DNA of 64,000 bases from Pseudomonadota bacterium (lineage in GTDB: Bacteria; Pseudomonadota; Gammaproteobacteria; DASZBR01): assembly GCA_021777765.1 (NCBI GenBank), contig JAJYDF010000010.1, positions 30,624-94,623 of the forward strand, given 5' to 3'. The position numbers and the translations under genes were made by a program. Below the pieces are notes generated by a model. It saw only the letters and a list, made by a program, of their open reading frames with translations, had not been told where the DNA came from and searched no databases. Shown here in pieces: positions 28,030 to 36,429 of the stretch (positions are counted from its first letter, which is position 1; the number at the start of each line of letters is the position of its first letter).

Positions 28030-29538
28030 TTAATACGCTTTCGCAAAAATAATTTTTTTATTAGTCGTTTTTCCAGTAAATATACATTTACCTTCAAAAC
28101 CATCTTGTTCTAATGGAATACATCTTGCGGTGACTTTTAAAGGTTTTAAATATTCATCAATAGCATGATCATCTATTGCAAAACATTTCACAAAACCACC
28201 AGTGATAGTTAAATCTTCTTCATCAGCACCAAAGAAAGCTTTGAAATCTTCATAATTATTGATGTTTTGTGAATGCTCAGTACGATATTGTTCAGCACGC
28301 GCCAATAAAGTATTTTGGATTTCAGTCAACGTCTCAACAATATTAGCTGTAAATGCATTCGATACTATATTTTGTTTTTCGGTTACTGGCCTATCTCGAC
28401 GGGCCATGCTTACACTATCATTCGCAATATCACGCAAACCAATTTCTAAATAAATGGGTACGCCTTTTTTAATCCATTGCCATTTTTTATCACCACCACG
28501 CATATCGCGATTATCAATATGAACACGAATTGATCGTTTATTAAATATTTTTTCGATTAATCCATTGCGTAAATCTTCGCAATAATTCATCACCTGCTGT
28601 TGTTCTGAATCATTTTTATAAATTGGCATAATGACAATTTGATAAGGCGCAAGAGTAGGTGGCAATACCAAACCATTGTCATCACTGTGCGTCATAATGA
28701 CACCACCTATTAAACGTGTTGAAACTCCCCAGGAGGTTGTCCACACATTTTCTAATTGTCCCGTTTGGTTTAAGAATTTAATGTCATACGCTTTAGCAAA
28801 ATTTTGTCCCAGAAAATGAGAAGTGCCTGCTTGTAATGCTTTTCTATCTTGCATCATTGCTTCAATACAATAAGTATTCACTGCGCCAGGAAATCTTTCC
28901 CAAACTGTTTTTTCACCTTTAATGACTGGCATCGCTAAAACATTTTTCGCAAACTCTTCATATAAATCTAAAATCATTAAAGTTTCTTTAATAGCTTCAT
29001 CAGATGTTGCATGCGCGGTATGACCTTCTTGCCACAAAAATTCTGAGGTGCGCAAAAATAATCGCGTACGCATTTCCCAACGTACCACATTGGCCCATTG
29101 ATTAATTAAAATAGGTAAATCGCGATAGGATTGAATCCATTTTGCATAACTGGTGCCAATAATTGTTTCGCTGGTGGGACGAATCACTAAAGGTTCTTCT
29201 AATGGATTATCTGGTTTCAATCCACCTTCACCATCACTCACTAAACTATGATGTGTTACCACAGCACATTCTTTAGAAAATCCTTCTACATGCTGTGCTT
29301 CTTTTTCCAATAAATTGAGAGGAATAAAGAGAGGAAAATAGGCATTAACATGGCCCGTTTCTTTAAAACGCTGATCAAGTTCCTGTTGAATATTTTCCCA
29401 AATCGCAAAACCCCAGGGTTTAATCACCATACAACCACGCACTAGCGAAGTTTCCGCCAGTTCTGCGGCCACAATGACTTGTTGATACCATTCAGGATAA
29501 TTTTCTGCTCGGGTTGGAGTAATTGCAGTTTTGGTCAT
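28030..29538 (-). CDS. proS: Prolyl-tRNA synthetase, archaeal/eukaryotic-like short type
   Basis: Charges tRNA(Pro). 502 residues, the size of the ProRS type without the inserted editing domain (bacterial-type enzymes are about 570). Seen: VRGCMVIKPWGFAIWENIQ near residue 35, FPLFIPLNLL, class II motif 2 (WANVVRWEMRTRLFLRTSEFLWQEGHTAHA), AGTSHFLGQNFAKAYDI, and motif 3 region WGVSTRLIGGVIMTHSDDNGL. The C-terminus ends KKIIFAKAY, matching the terminal Tyr of this type. The neighbouring YbaK-like gene supplies the missing editing activity in trans (inference). Confidence 0.96.
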   Translation of the reverse strand: MTKTAITPTRAENYPEWYQQVIVAAELAETSLVRGCMVIKPWGFAIWENIQQELDQRFKETGHVNAYFPLFIPLNLLEKEAQHVEGFSKECAVVTHHSLVSDGEGGLKPDNPLEEPLVIRPTSETIIGTSYAKWIQSYRDLPILINQWANVVRWEMRTRLFLRTSEFLWQEGHTAHATSDEAIKETLMILDLYEEFAKNVLAMPVIKGEKTVWERFPGAVNTYCIEAMMQDRKALQAGTSHFLGQNFAKAYDIKFLNQTGQLENVWTTSWGVSTRLIGGVIMTHSDDNGLVLPPTLAPYQIVIMPIYKNDSEQQQVMNYCEDLRNGLIEKIFNKRSIRVHIDNRDMRGGDKKWQWIKKGVPIYLEIGLRDIANDSVSMARRDRPVTEKQNIVSNAFTANIVETLTEIQNTLLARAEQYRTEHSQNINNYEDFKAFFGADEEDLTITGGFVKCFAIDDHAIDEYLKPLKVTARCIPLEQDGFEGKCIFTGKTTNKKIIFAKAY

Positions 29539-29625
29539 AATGATAGTCTCTTAATTTTTGTCGGTAAATGATCAATTTAACATAGAATAATTTTGTATGA
29601 AATTTTTTCCCTCTCTCAGATACAC

Positions 29626-29674
29626 ACCCTCATCTACCCAAGGCACCTTCTACCGCAAGCGGGAGAAGGAAAGA
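29626..29674. repeat. Repeat of the CCTTCTCCC family, degraded
   Basis: ACCCTCATCTACCCAAGGCACC followed by TTCTACCGCAAGCGGGAGAA and GGAAAG matches the GGTGCCGAAGGCGGATGAGGG arm plus the GGGAGAAGG arm of the fuller copies at 52766 and 54281. It lies between divergent proS and the rhodanese gene. Confidence 0.6.
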
Positions 29675-29771
29675 TAAGGATATATTCCAGTAGCTCCTTT
29701 ACTAAAAACTAGTATATGATACGCGACTCTTGGCAAATCGTGATAACTACACTTTGGGTTAATATAAAAAT

Positions 29772-30197
29772 ATGGATCAATTCATTAGTTTTGTAATCAA
29801 ACATTGGGAATTATGGCTGCTTTTCGCTGGATTAGTGGCTGCATTAGCAGTGCTCGAATTACGCGACAGATTCTTTGGTATACGTCCTCTTTCACCACAT
29901 GAGGTCACTCATATGATGAATCGCGAAAACGCCACATTACTGGATATTAGAGATAACGCTCATTTTGCAAAAGGCCATATTTTGGGTTCTATTAATGTAC
30001 CGGTTAAAGAAATCGACGAACAAACTAAACAGCTTGAAAAATATAAATCTAAACCAATTATTATTATATATAGCATGAACCAAGCGGTATCCGCTGCAGC
30101 AAGTTTGTTAATAAAACAAGGTTTCACGCAAGTTTTCACATTAAAAGGTGGTATCACGACTTGGCAAAATGCTAATTTACCATTACAAAAAGATTAG
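29772..30197 (+). CDS. Membrane-anchored rhodanese-domain protein (YibN-like)
   Basis: 141 residues. One N-terminal membrane helix (HWELWLLFAGLVAALAVLEL, about residues 10-30), then a rhodanese domain with LLDIRDNAHFAKGHILGSINVP. At the usual active-site position the sequence reads IIIYSMNQ, with no Cys, so sulfurtransferase catalysis is doubtful and a binding role is more likely. The gene heads rhodanese-grxC-secB-gpsA, the order also found in E. coli (yibN-grxC-secB-gpsA). Confidence 0.88.
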   Translation: MDQFISFVIKHWELWLLFAGLVAALAVLELRDRFFGIRPLSPHEVTHMMNRENATLLDIRDNAHFAKGHILGSINVPVKEIDEQTKQLEKYKSKPIIIIYSMNQAVSAAASLLIKQGFTQVFTLKGGITTWQNANLPLQKD

Positions 30198-30207
30198 GAG
30201 TAATTAG

Positions 30208-30468
30208 ATGTTGAAAATTGTCATCTACACTACCGCGCAATGTCACTACTGTGTACAAGCAAAACAATTATTAGACCAAAAAAAAGTCAGCTATGAAGAA
30301 ATACGTATTGATAAAAATCCCGAAAAAGCCGATGAAATGATTAAATTATCAGGTCGCAAAACTGTCCCACAAATTTTTATTAACGACTACCATATTGGTG
30401 GCTGCGATGATTTATACGCCGCCAATAAATCGGGACAATTAGATTCTCTTTTAAATAATGCTTCTTAA
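30208..30468 (+). CDS. grxC: Glutaredoxin 3 type
   Basis: 86-residue dithiol glutaredoxin that reduces disulfides with glutathione. The active site is CHYC (residues 12-15) instead of the usual CPYC; TVPQIFINDYHIGGCDDL carries the cis-Pro and the glutathione-binding GG. GGAG precedes the ATG. Ten base pairs separate it from the rhodanese gene and 25 from secB, so one operon is likely. Confidence 0.95.
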   Translation: MLKIVIYTTAQCHYCVQAKQLLDQKKVSYEEIRIDKNPEKADEMIKLSGRKTVPQIFINDYHIGGCDDLYAANKSGQLDSLLNNAS

Positions 30469-30493
30469 TTTTTTGATATAAGGATAATGAAAT

Positions 30494-30982
30494 ATGAGTA
30501 CACCACTTAATTCTGCACATCAACCTGAGTTTGGCATTCAACGTGTTTACACAAAAGATTTATCTTTTGAAGCACCTAATACACCAGCAATATTTAAATC
30601 TAATTTTCAACCGCAATTAAATTTGAATTTGCAAACCTCCCAAACAAAATTAGAAGGTGATGATTATGAAGTTGTATTGAAATTAACTGTCACTGCAACA
30701 ACACAAGACAAAACTGCTTTCTTAGCTGAAACTCAACAAGCAGGTATTTTTACATTAAAATCATTTACACAAGAACAAGTGGGCCCTGTATTATCTATAA
30801 CCTGCCCCACTATTTTATTTCCCTATGCACGTGAAGCCATTGCTAATTTAGTTTCTCATGGTAGTTTTCCGCAATTACATTTGGCGCCTATTAATTTTGA
30901 AGCGTTATATCATGAACAATTAAAACAACAACAAGCGCAACAATCACAACAAACTGTGACAGAAAAGACTGACGAACAATAA
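30494..30982 (+). CDS. secB: Protein-export chaperone SecB
   Basis: Tetrameric chaperone that holds precursor proteins unfolded and hands them to SecA. 162 residues, full length. Seen: FGIQRVYTKDLSFEAPN at the N-terminus and CPTILFPYAREAIANLVSHGSFPQLHLAPINFEALY, both conserved SecB blocks. The tail is Gln-rich (KQQQAQQSQQ). In the conserved grxC-secB-gpsA order. Confidence 0.97.
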   Translation: MSTPLNSAHQPEFGIQRVYTKDLSFEAPNTPAIFKSNFQPQLNLNLQTSQTKLEGDDYEVVLKLTVTATTQDKTAFLAETQQAGIFTLKSFTQEQVGPVLSITCPTILFPYAREAIANLVSHGSFPQLHLAPINFEALYHEQLKQQQAQQSQQTVTEKTDEQ

Positions 30983-31017
30983 TTAATTTGATTTTTTCTA
31001 TATTTTTAATATCAATT

Positions 31018-31108
31018 TTGTAGCCCGGACAAAGGAGCGCAGCGACGTGTTCGGGAAAATTTAAAAAAATACCGGACACGTCGCTGCGCTCCTTTGTCCG
31101 GGCTACAA
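31018..31108. repeat. Long hairpin repeat, GTAGCCCGGACA family
   Basis: Left arm 31018-31054 and right arm 31071-31108 are near-perfect inverted copies of about 37 bp, beginning TTGTAGCCCGGACAAAGGAG and containing CGCAGCGACGTGT, around a 16-bp AT-rich loop. It fills the secB-gpsA gap and ends 23 bp before the gpsA start. Single-unit copies occur at 32187-32230 and 42426-42466. A transcript would fold into a very stable stem and could uncouple gpsA from secB (inference). Confidence 0.85.
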
Positions 31109-31130
31109 TTCTACAATTTATCTTAATTTT

Positions 31131-32141
31131 ATGACCGATTTATTAAATCAACCTATTTTAGTCATTGGCGCTGGTTCGTGGGGAACAGCATTATCTCTTG
31201 TTCTCGCGCGCAATAAACAACCTGTCTATTTATGGGGACATAATGCAGAACATCTACAAGCAATGCAAAATTCCCGAAGTAATGAACATTATTTACCGGG
31301 TATTTCATTTCCAGAAAATTTAAACATTATTACTGATTTAAATAAGGCATTATCAAATGTAACTGATATTCTTATTGCTGTGCCTAGTCATGCATTTCGC
31401 ACTATTTTAATTCGAATTAAACCCCATTTATCAAAACAAACACGCATTGTATGGGCTACCAAAGGATTAGATACGCATACCAGCAAATTATTACATGTTG
31501 TAGCTGAAGAAATAGTGGGTACACACACACCACTCTCCGTTTTATCAGGCCCCTCTTTTGCAAAAGAAGTTGCCAATAATTTACCCACTGCAGTAACTGT
31601 TGCCACAATGGACGCACAATTCGGTAGAGATTTAACAACACGATTTCATACCAACACATTTCGTATTTACACCAGCAATGATTTAATTGGTGTGCAATTA
31701 GGTGGCGCAATTAAAAATATTTTAGCAATTGCAGCAGGTATTTCAGACGGATTAGGGATGGGTTGTAGCGCACGCGCGGCATTACTAACTCGCGGTTTAA
31801 CAGAAATGATGCGTCTTGGTTTAGCGATGGGCGGTCAACAAGAAACATTAATTGGATTATCTGGATTAGGCGATTTAATTTTAACCAGCACTGATAATCA
31901 ATCACGCAATAGACGATTTGGTTTAGCAATTGCACAAGGCAAATCAATGCAAGATGCATTAAAAGAAATTAACCAAGTTGTTGAAGGCATTCCTACGACC
32001 GAAGAAGTTTTTCGTTTATCACAACAATTAAATATTAATATGCCAATTACTGAACAAGTTTATGGTGTAATTTATAAAAACGTTTCACCAGAAAAAAGTG
32101 TGCAACAATTATTAGCACGCGTTCCTAAAATGGAAAATTAA
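31131..32141 (+). CDS. gpsA: Glycerol-3-phosphate dehydrogenase (NAD(P)+)
   Basis: Reduces dihydroxyacetone phosphate to glycerol-3-phosphate for phospholipid synthesis. 336 residues. Seen: VIGAGSWGTALSLVLARN (Rossmann GxGxxG), VWATKGLD, SGPSFAKEVA, the catalytic region GAIKNILAIAAGISDGLGMG with the conserved Lys, and LSGLGDLILTSTDNQSRN. Follows secB as in many gammaproteobacteria, though the 31018-31108 hairpin lies between. No clear Shine-Dalgarno; the arm of the repeat ends in ACAATTTATCTTAATTTT before the ATG. Confidence 0.96.
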   Translation: MTDLLNQPILVIGAGSWGTALSLVLARNKQPVYLWGHNAEHLQAMQNSRSNEHYLPGISFPENLNIITDLNKALSNVTDILIAVPSHAFRTILIRIKPHLSKQTRIVWATKGLDTHTSKLLHVVAEEIVGTHTPLSVLSGPSFAKEVANNLPTAVTVATMDAQFGRDLTTRFHTNTFRIYTSNDLIGVQLGGAIKNILAIAAGISDGLGMGCSARAALLTRGLTEMMRLGLAMGGQQETLIGLSGLGDLILTSTDNQSRNRRFGLAIAQGKSMQDALKEINQVVEGIPTTEEVFRLSQQLNINMPITEQVYGVIYKNVSPEKSVQQLLARVPKMEN

Positions 32142-32186
32142 TTCTGTACATTTCTAAAATTAAAAAAGATGTTTGAAAAATTTTAT

Positions 32187-32230
32187 ATGTAGATCGGACA
32201 AAGGAGCACAGCGACGTGTCCGAGCTACAT
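32187..32230. repeat. Palindromic repeat, GTAGCCCGGACA family
   Basis: ATGTAGATCGGACAAAGGAG, then CACAGCGACGTGTCCGAGCTACAT. Ends are inverted (ATGTAG..CTACAT; TCGGACA..TGTCCGA). It sits between gpsA and cca and is one unit of the family that forms the double hairpin at 31018-31108. Confidence 0.8.
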
Positions 32231-32295
32231 AAATTGATTTAACTCTACTTAGCCTCTAATATTCTGAAAAAACCCATTGAAAAAAGGAATAATAA

Positions 32296-33531
32296 TTGAA
32301 AATTTATCTGGTAGGTGGCGCAATTCGTGATCAATTATTGGGCCGTCCTGTACATGAAAAAGATTATGTCGTCGTAGGCGCTACGGTTGCACAAATGGTA
32401 GCACTCGGCTATCAAGCCGTGGGCAAAGACTTCCCCGTATTTTTACATCCACAAACACATGACGAATATGCACTAGCACGTACCGAAAGAAAAACCGGAC
32501 GCGGTTATACGCAATTTGCTTTTCATGCTGACCCCAGCGTGACATTAATTGATGATTTACGTAGACGTGATTTAACTATAAATGCCATGGCTCAAGATGA
32601 AAATGGCGATATTATTGATCCCTATAATGGCCAACAAGATTTACACCATAAAATATTACGACATGTTTCTAATGCGTTTGCAGAAGATCCCGTACGCATA
32701 TTACGCGTAGCAAGATTTTTAGCGCGTTATGCTGATTTAGGTTTCACTATTGCACCAGAAACTTATTCATTAATGCGACAAATGGTACGCGCTGGCGAAG
32801 TTAACGCATTAGTTGCAGAACGTGTTTGGCAGGAATTTTCTTTAGCGTTAATGGAACCGCAACCACAACAATTTTTTCATGTATTACGTAAATGTGGAGC
32901 GCTGGCCATTTTATTTCCACAAATTGATCAATTATTTGGCATACCTGATGATCCATTAATTCATAGTGAAATTGATTGCGGTGAACATGCATTATTAGCA
33001 TTAACACGTGCGGCCAATTTAAATTTCAATGGCGCAATTCGATTCGCTGCCTTATTACAGAATTTGGGTAAAAATCAAACTACTCATTCAAATTGGCCAA
33101 TACATCCGCATTATCAAGAAATAGGCGTTAAACAAATTCAATCACTATGTAACGCGTATAAAGTCTCTCAAGAATATCGTGATTTAGCCATTTTAACTAT
33201 TCGATTTCATCAAGCCGTTTACTCTGCTTTGCAATTAGATGACGAAGCATTATTAACATTGCTTGAAAAAACAGATGCTTTTAGACGTGAAGAAAGGTTT
33301 CATCAATTTTTATCGGCATGCCAAGTTAACTATTGCAAGGGATTAAAAGAGAGTAATCTCACATTTATACAAAAAGAATTTCTTAGTTCTCTTTTAATCG
33401 CCGTTAACAAAATAGATATGAGTTTATTAAAATCACTTAATTTGCAAGGCAAAGAATTTGGTCACGCGTTGCGAATTGAAAGGTTAAAGAAAGTGGATGA
33501 ATATTTACAACAAGCTAATATACATAAATAA
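32296..33531 (+). CDS. cca: CCA-adding tRNA nucleotidyltransferase with a degenerate HD domain
   Basis: Adds or repairs the 3' CCA of tRNA. 411 residues, the size of the multifunctional gammaproteobacterial enzyme. It starts with TTG (MKIYLVGGAIRDQLLGRP); AAGGA lies 7 bp upstream. Seen: KDYVVVGA with the metal-binding acidic pair of the nucleotidyltransferase fold, TRTERKTGRGY-like ALARTERKTGRGY, RRDLTINAMAQD and DPVRILRVARFLARY. The HD phosphohydrolase domain is present, but its HD pair is LQNLGK (Gln-Asn; codons 33058-33063) where E. coli has CHDLGK, so phosphatase activity is probably lost. Confidence 0.95.
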   Translation: MKIYLVGGAIRDQLLGRPVHEKDYVVVGATVAQMVALGYQAVGKDFPVFLHPQTHDEYALARTERKTGRGYTQFAFHADPSVTLIDDLRRRDLTINAMAQDENGDIIDPYNGQQDLHHKILRHVSNAFAEDPVRILRVARFLARYADLGFTIAPETYSLMRQMVRAGEVNALVAERVWQEFSLALMEPQPQQFFHVLRKCGALAILFPQIDQLFGIPDDPLIHSEIDCGEHALLALTRAANLNFNGAIRFAALLQNLGKNQTTHSNWPIHPHYQEIGVKQIQSLCNAYKVSQEYRDLAILTIRFHQAVYSALQLDDEALLTLLEKTDAFRREERFHQFLSACQVNYCKGLKESNLTFIQKEFLSSLLIAVNKIDMSLLKSLNLQGKEFGHALRIERLKKVDEYLQQANIHK

Positions 33532-33640
33532 TAACAACAAACTAAACTTGAAAACAGCCTTTTATCTTTACTGAAAAAATATAAACAGAATATAACTAAT
33601 AATATAATATTGGATTTAATACAGAGCATCCCTATGAATA

Positions 33641-35359
33641 ATGATCCTCATAAAAAATGAAACACAAAATAATAAAATCATTCTCCGCACGTCGTCAGGT
33701 AATTCTTGTGAAATTGATTTTCAATTTCACAGTATGTATAGGAAATCTTTGTTCGACTTACTATTGCCTTTAGTAAGCCAGTACCATCAATTAAATTGCA
33801 CATCACATATCGCGCAGCAAAATCATGACAAACTAAAAGAGGCATTCTACAACTATGCTTTCGATAAACAAATAATCATTCCTAATAAACCATTACAAGC
33901 AAATGACATTATCTGTTTCATCAAAGAATATATTTCTAAAATCACAACAATTATCATGCACTACAAATATCTGATCGATCCAAATTTTTGCCGATCAGTA
34001 AACCCCAAAGATATCCCTCAATTGGATAAACTCATTAATACTTATTCAGGCATATGTGCCGTGACATCCATGCTCCATTTGATGAGTGCAAAAATCCTTT
34101 TAGAAATGCCTCCTTCAGCTGATATGACTATCAATCAACAATATACGAAATTCTTAACGATTTATAATCATTCCCATCTAGCAATCACCATACTCTATTC
34201 AATTTTTCCATCAAACCAAATGCTAATAAAATTCTTTAAGGACAGCTCGTTTTTAATGACATTACTCAACATCAATTTATCAACTCTATTTCAGGGCAAA
34301 AATTTAATTGAAGCCCTGCTAGACAAACATCAAAAATTTCAACCCCCATATAGCAAAAGAGTCATATTTGAAAATTTATCAGCGACCATTAAATATGTTA
34401 ATGACATTATAGAATTTAATCATAAGAACTTGCGATTTGAAGATGATATCACCGCCTGTGACTATTTTCTGACACATAAATTAAATTATTTAAATAATAT
34501 CTGCAAAGCAAATATAGATTTTGAGACATATCATTTAATTGAGTGTTGCATTGAATTATTATCACGCCATCTTTTATTATTATTAGTTAATCAGCCAAAG
34601 ATGTTGATCAAACATATTACCACCATTAATCAATTGCTTGCCCTAACAACGACCAATAGTTCGATCTCAATAAATAATGCAAAAATCAAAGATTATAATT
34701 ATTTCTTAAGTAACGAACATGCCAATACGGTTTCTCTTCGTGATTTACAAAAAAATTATTTACGCATTCTTTATTTTCTGACTGATATGCAAAACAATGA
34801 ATCTTTATTTAATAAACTGGGAACGTTGATTTATCATTTGACTTTATATACTCAAAATATCCATAGCTGGCCAATCGAAATTCGTAACAATTTTTCTGTC
34901 GAATTATTAATCAAACAATCTCAATTAAGCGAATTAAATCTGGGTTATACGAAAAGCAATATTACTGGATTTAAAATGTTAAGCTCGGCCATCAGCTATC
35001 GATTTAAAGAATCCTTTTTTTACACTTTTCATCATTTATTAATGCAGATAGTTCAGACCAACTTTACTACCAATAAATATTTAAAAAATCCTACCCCTAT
35101 GCCAGATATACAATTAATTGATGTCTATCAAGAATTACTGTATTTTAAACAAATAAATCTTAGCGCTATTTATACTGATGACCAATTATCTGATTATTGG
35201 ACTGCTTGCTATAAAAACAAGCTCCCGTACAACGAGATAAAAAATCGCGTCATTGCACTGAGATATAAATTTATAAATATTCACAAAAAATGTGTTGACA
35301 TGATTGCTAATGCAGACAAAAAAAAGATTTCACAACCATCGCCATTCTTTATACCCTAA
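33641..35359 (+). CDS. Large hypothetical protein, N-terminal part of a gene split by frameshift
   Basis: 572 residues, not recognised; helical, rich in Leu, Ile, Asn, Lys, without signal peptide. It ends KKKISQPSPFFIP just after an A8 run. In the next frame the sequence continues without a stop from 35311 through the downstream ORF (35422-36081), reading KKDFTTIAILYTLTALLHLY and on. One added A would join both into a protein of about 815 residues. No convincing ribosome-binding site precedes the ATG; a short ORF at 33634 (MNNDPHKK) overlaps and would join this frame if one A of an A6 run were lost. Large, lineage-specific and Asn-rich, like other candidate effectors here. Confidence 0.6.
   Translation: MILIKNETQNNKIILRTSSGNSCEIDFQFHSMYRKSLFDLLLPLVSQYHQLNCTSHIAQQNHDKLKEAFYNYAFDKQIIIPNKPLQANDIICFIKEYISKITTIIMHYKYLIDPNFCRSVNPKDIPQLDKLINTYSGICAVTSMLHLMSAKILLEMPPSADMTINQQYTKFLTIYNHSHLAITILYSIFPSNQMLIKFFKDSSFLMTLLNINLSTLFQGKNLIEALLDKHQKFQPPYSKRVIFENLSATIKYVNDIIEFNHKNLRFEDDITACDYFLTHKLNYLNNICKANIDFETYHLIECCIELLSRHLLLLLVNQPKMLIKHITTINQLLALTTTNSSISINNAKIKDYNYFLSNEHANTVSLRDLQKNYLRILYFLTDMQNNESLFNKLGTLIYHLTLYTQNIHSWPIEIRNNFSVELLIKQSQLSELNLGYTKSNITGFKMLSSAISYRFKESFFYTFHHLLMQIVQTNFTTNKYLKNPTPMPDIQLIDVYQELLYFKQINLSAIYTDDQLSDYWTACYKNKLPYNEIKNRVIALRYKFINIHKKCVDMIANADKKKISQPSPFFIP
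35318..35325 (+). other. A8 homopolymer at the frameshift point
   Basis: GCAGAC is followed by eight A and GATTTC. Nine A would keep the upstream reading frame in register with the open frame leading into the downstream ORF. Such tracts are known sites of polymerase slippage, of indel mutation and of sequencing error. Confidence 0.7.
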
Positions 35360-35421
35360 CAGCACTACTACACTTATATTATGCCGATAAATTACTTAAC
35401 CCCATTGAATCACGCTATAAA

Positions 35422-36081
35422 ATGACTAAGTTTTCACAAGAATTATTTCCCGTTGACTATTCGATCATCCCGCAATTCTATGATGAATTCATGGGATTAA
35501 TGAGTAACTGCTCAATTCATTTACAAATATCTTATCAATTATCTGGGCAATACCTTACGCAATTATGTTCTATTCAAAGTCATTTATTGTTACATGTACA
35601 TCATATGCTTCGAATCAATATTAATGATTTAAGAAGCTTTGTCCTTGATATATGTAATAAATCCATGCATTTACTCACTAATTATGCAAATGATAAAACA
35701 GGACTCACCAGTGAATACCTATCTAATATCAAAACAATTAGCGCTCTCATATGTAGTTATTTTAAATTGCTTCACCAAACTGTAACGCATTTACAAAATG
35801 CTTCTAAACCGATACCCCTACAAGATGTGATGCATTTTGCACAACATACACTTGCCGATGTTATTCATACTATTCCAGAATTACGCCTCGTCCATACTAA
35901 AATGATGAAATTGGGCCTCAGCAATGAGCCAGAAAATAAAACAACGAGCACCACAGATACGCAAAACGATTTACAAACTATTCTGCATAACCAAAAACAA
36001 TTATTTTTTCAAATACCCATAATAAGACCTGATAAACAGCAGCCAATTTTATCGAACGATAAAAAATCTTATACTCCTTAG
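35422..36081 (+). CDS. C-terminal part of the split hypothetical protein
   Basis: 219 residues from the first ATG, but the frame is open back to 35311, so this ATG is probably internal. The upstream-extended sequence (LLHLYYADKLLNPIESRYKM) has normal protein character. Helical, with four Cys, ending in a polar tail (NKTTSTTDTQNDLQ and a Gln/Lys-rich end). No recognised family. No ribosome-binding site precedes the ATG, which supports fusion with 33641-35359 rather than an independent gene. Confidence 0.5.
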   Translation: MTKFSQELFPVDYSIIPQFYDEFMGLMSNCSIHLQISYQLSGQYLTQLCSIQSHLLLHVHHMLRININDLRSFVLDICNKSMHLLTNYANDKTGLTSEYLSNIKTISALICSYFKLLHQTVTHLQNASKPIPLQDVMHFAQHTLADVIHTIPELRLVHTKMMKLGLSNEPENKTTSTTDTQNDLQTILHNQKQLFFQIPIIRPDKQQPILSNDKKSYTP

Positions 36082-36261
36082 TTATCATATCCAGTGCAAT
36101 AATTAATGCTAATTTAGCATTTGTTCCATTTGAAAACTGCGGGATCATTCAACATGATGTATAGATAATACTAACGCCCATTAACATCCCTATAAAATCT
36201 CCGTTTTAGCGTAAAAAATACGGATGGTGAAAGAAAGGTTAAGCTAAATAACTCTTCTCAC

Positions 36262-36281
36262 GAAAACAAGGCCCTGTTTTC
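36262..36281. terminator. Short hairpin GAAAACA/TGTTTTC
   Basis: GAAAACA (36262-36268) pairs with TGTTTTC (36275-36281) around AGGCCC, about 180 bp after the split hypothetical gene. No T-run follows, so termination is unsure. Confidence 0.3.
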
Positions 36282-36298
36282 TTGGGATATCAGAAAAA

Positions 36299-36354
36299 TG
36301 GTACCTATTTTATTGATATAATTAATATAATTGGTACCAATTTTAGTGAGATAT
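36299..36354. promoter_or_regulatory. Direct repeat with TGGTACC core, candidate operator
   Basis: TGGTACCTATTTTATTGATA (from 36299) and TGGTACCAATTTTAGTGAGA (from 36332) are direct repeats with a 33-bp period, about three helical turns, inside the 348-bp gap before the DUF4143 ATPase. GGTACC is itself palindromic and the AT-rich spacer contains ATATAATTAATATAAT. The arrangement fits two binding sites for one regulator; the regulator is unknown. The rest of the gap (36082-36429) shows only the hairpin at 36262 and a GAGAGGGG ribosome-binding site at the ATPase start. Confidence 0.45.
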
Positions 36355-36429
36355 CTATTAGATTGCCCTTAATTTTCTTGATTTAATACCATTAACTCTC
36401 TAAAATTAAACCTGTAGAGAGGGGAACTT

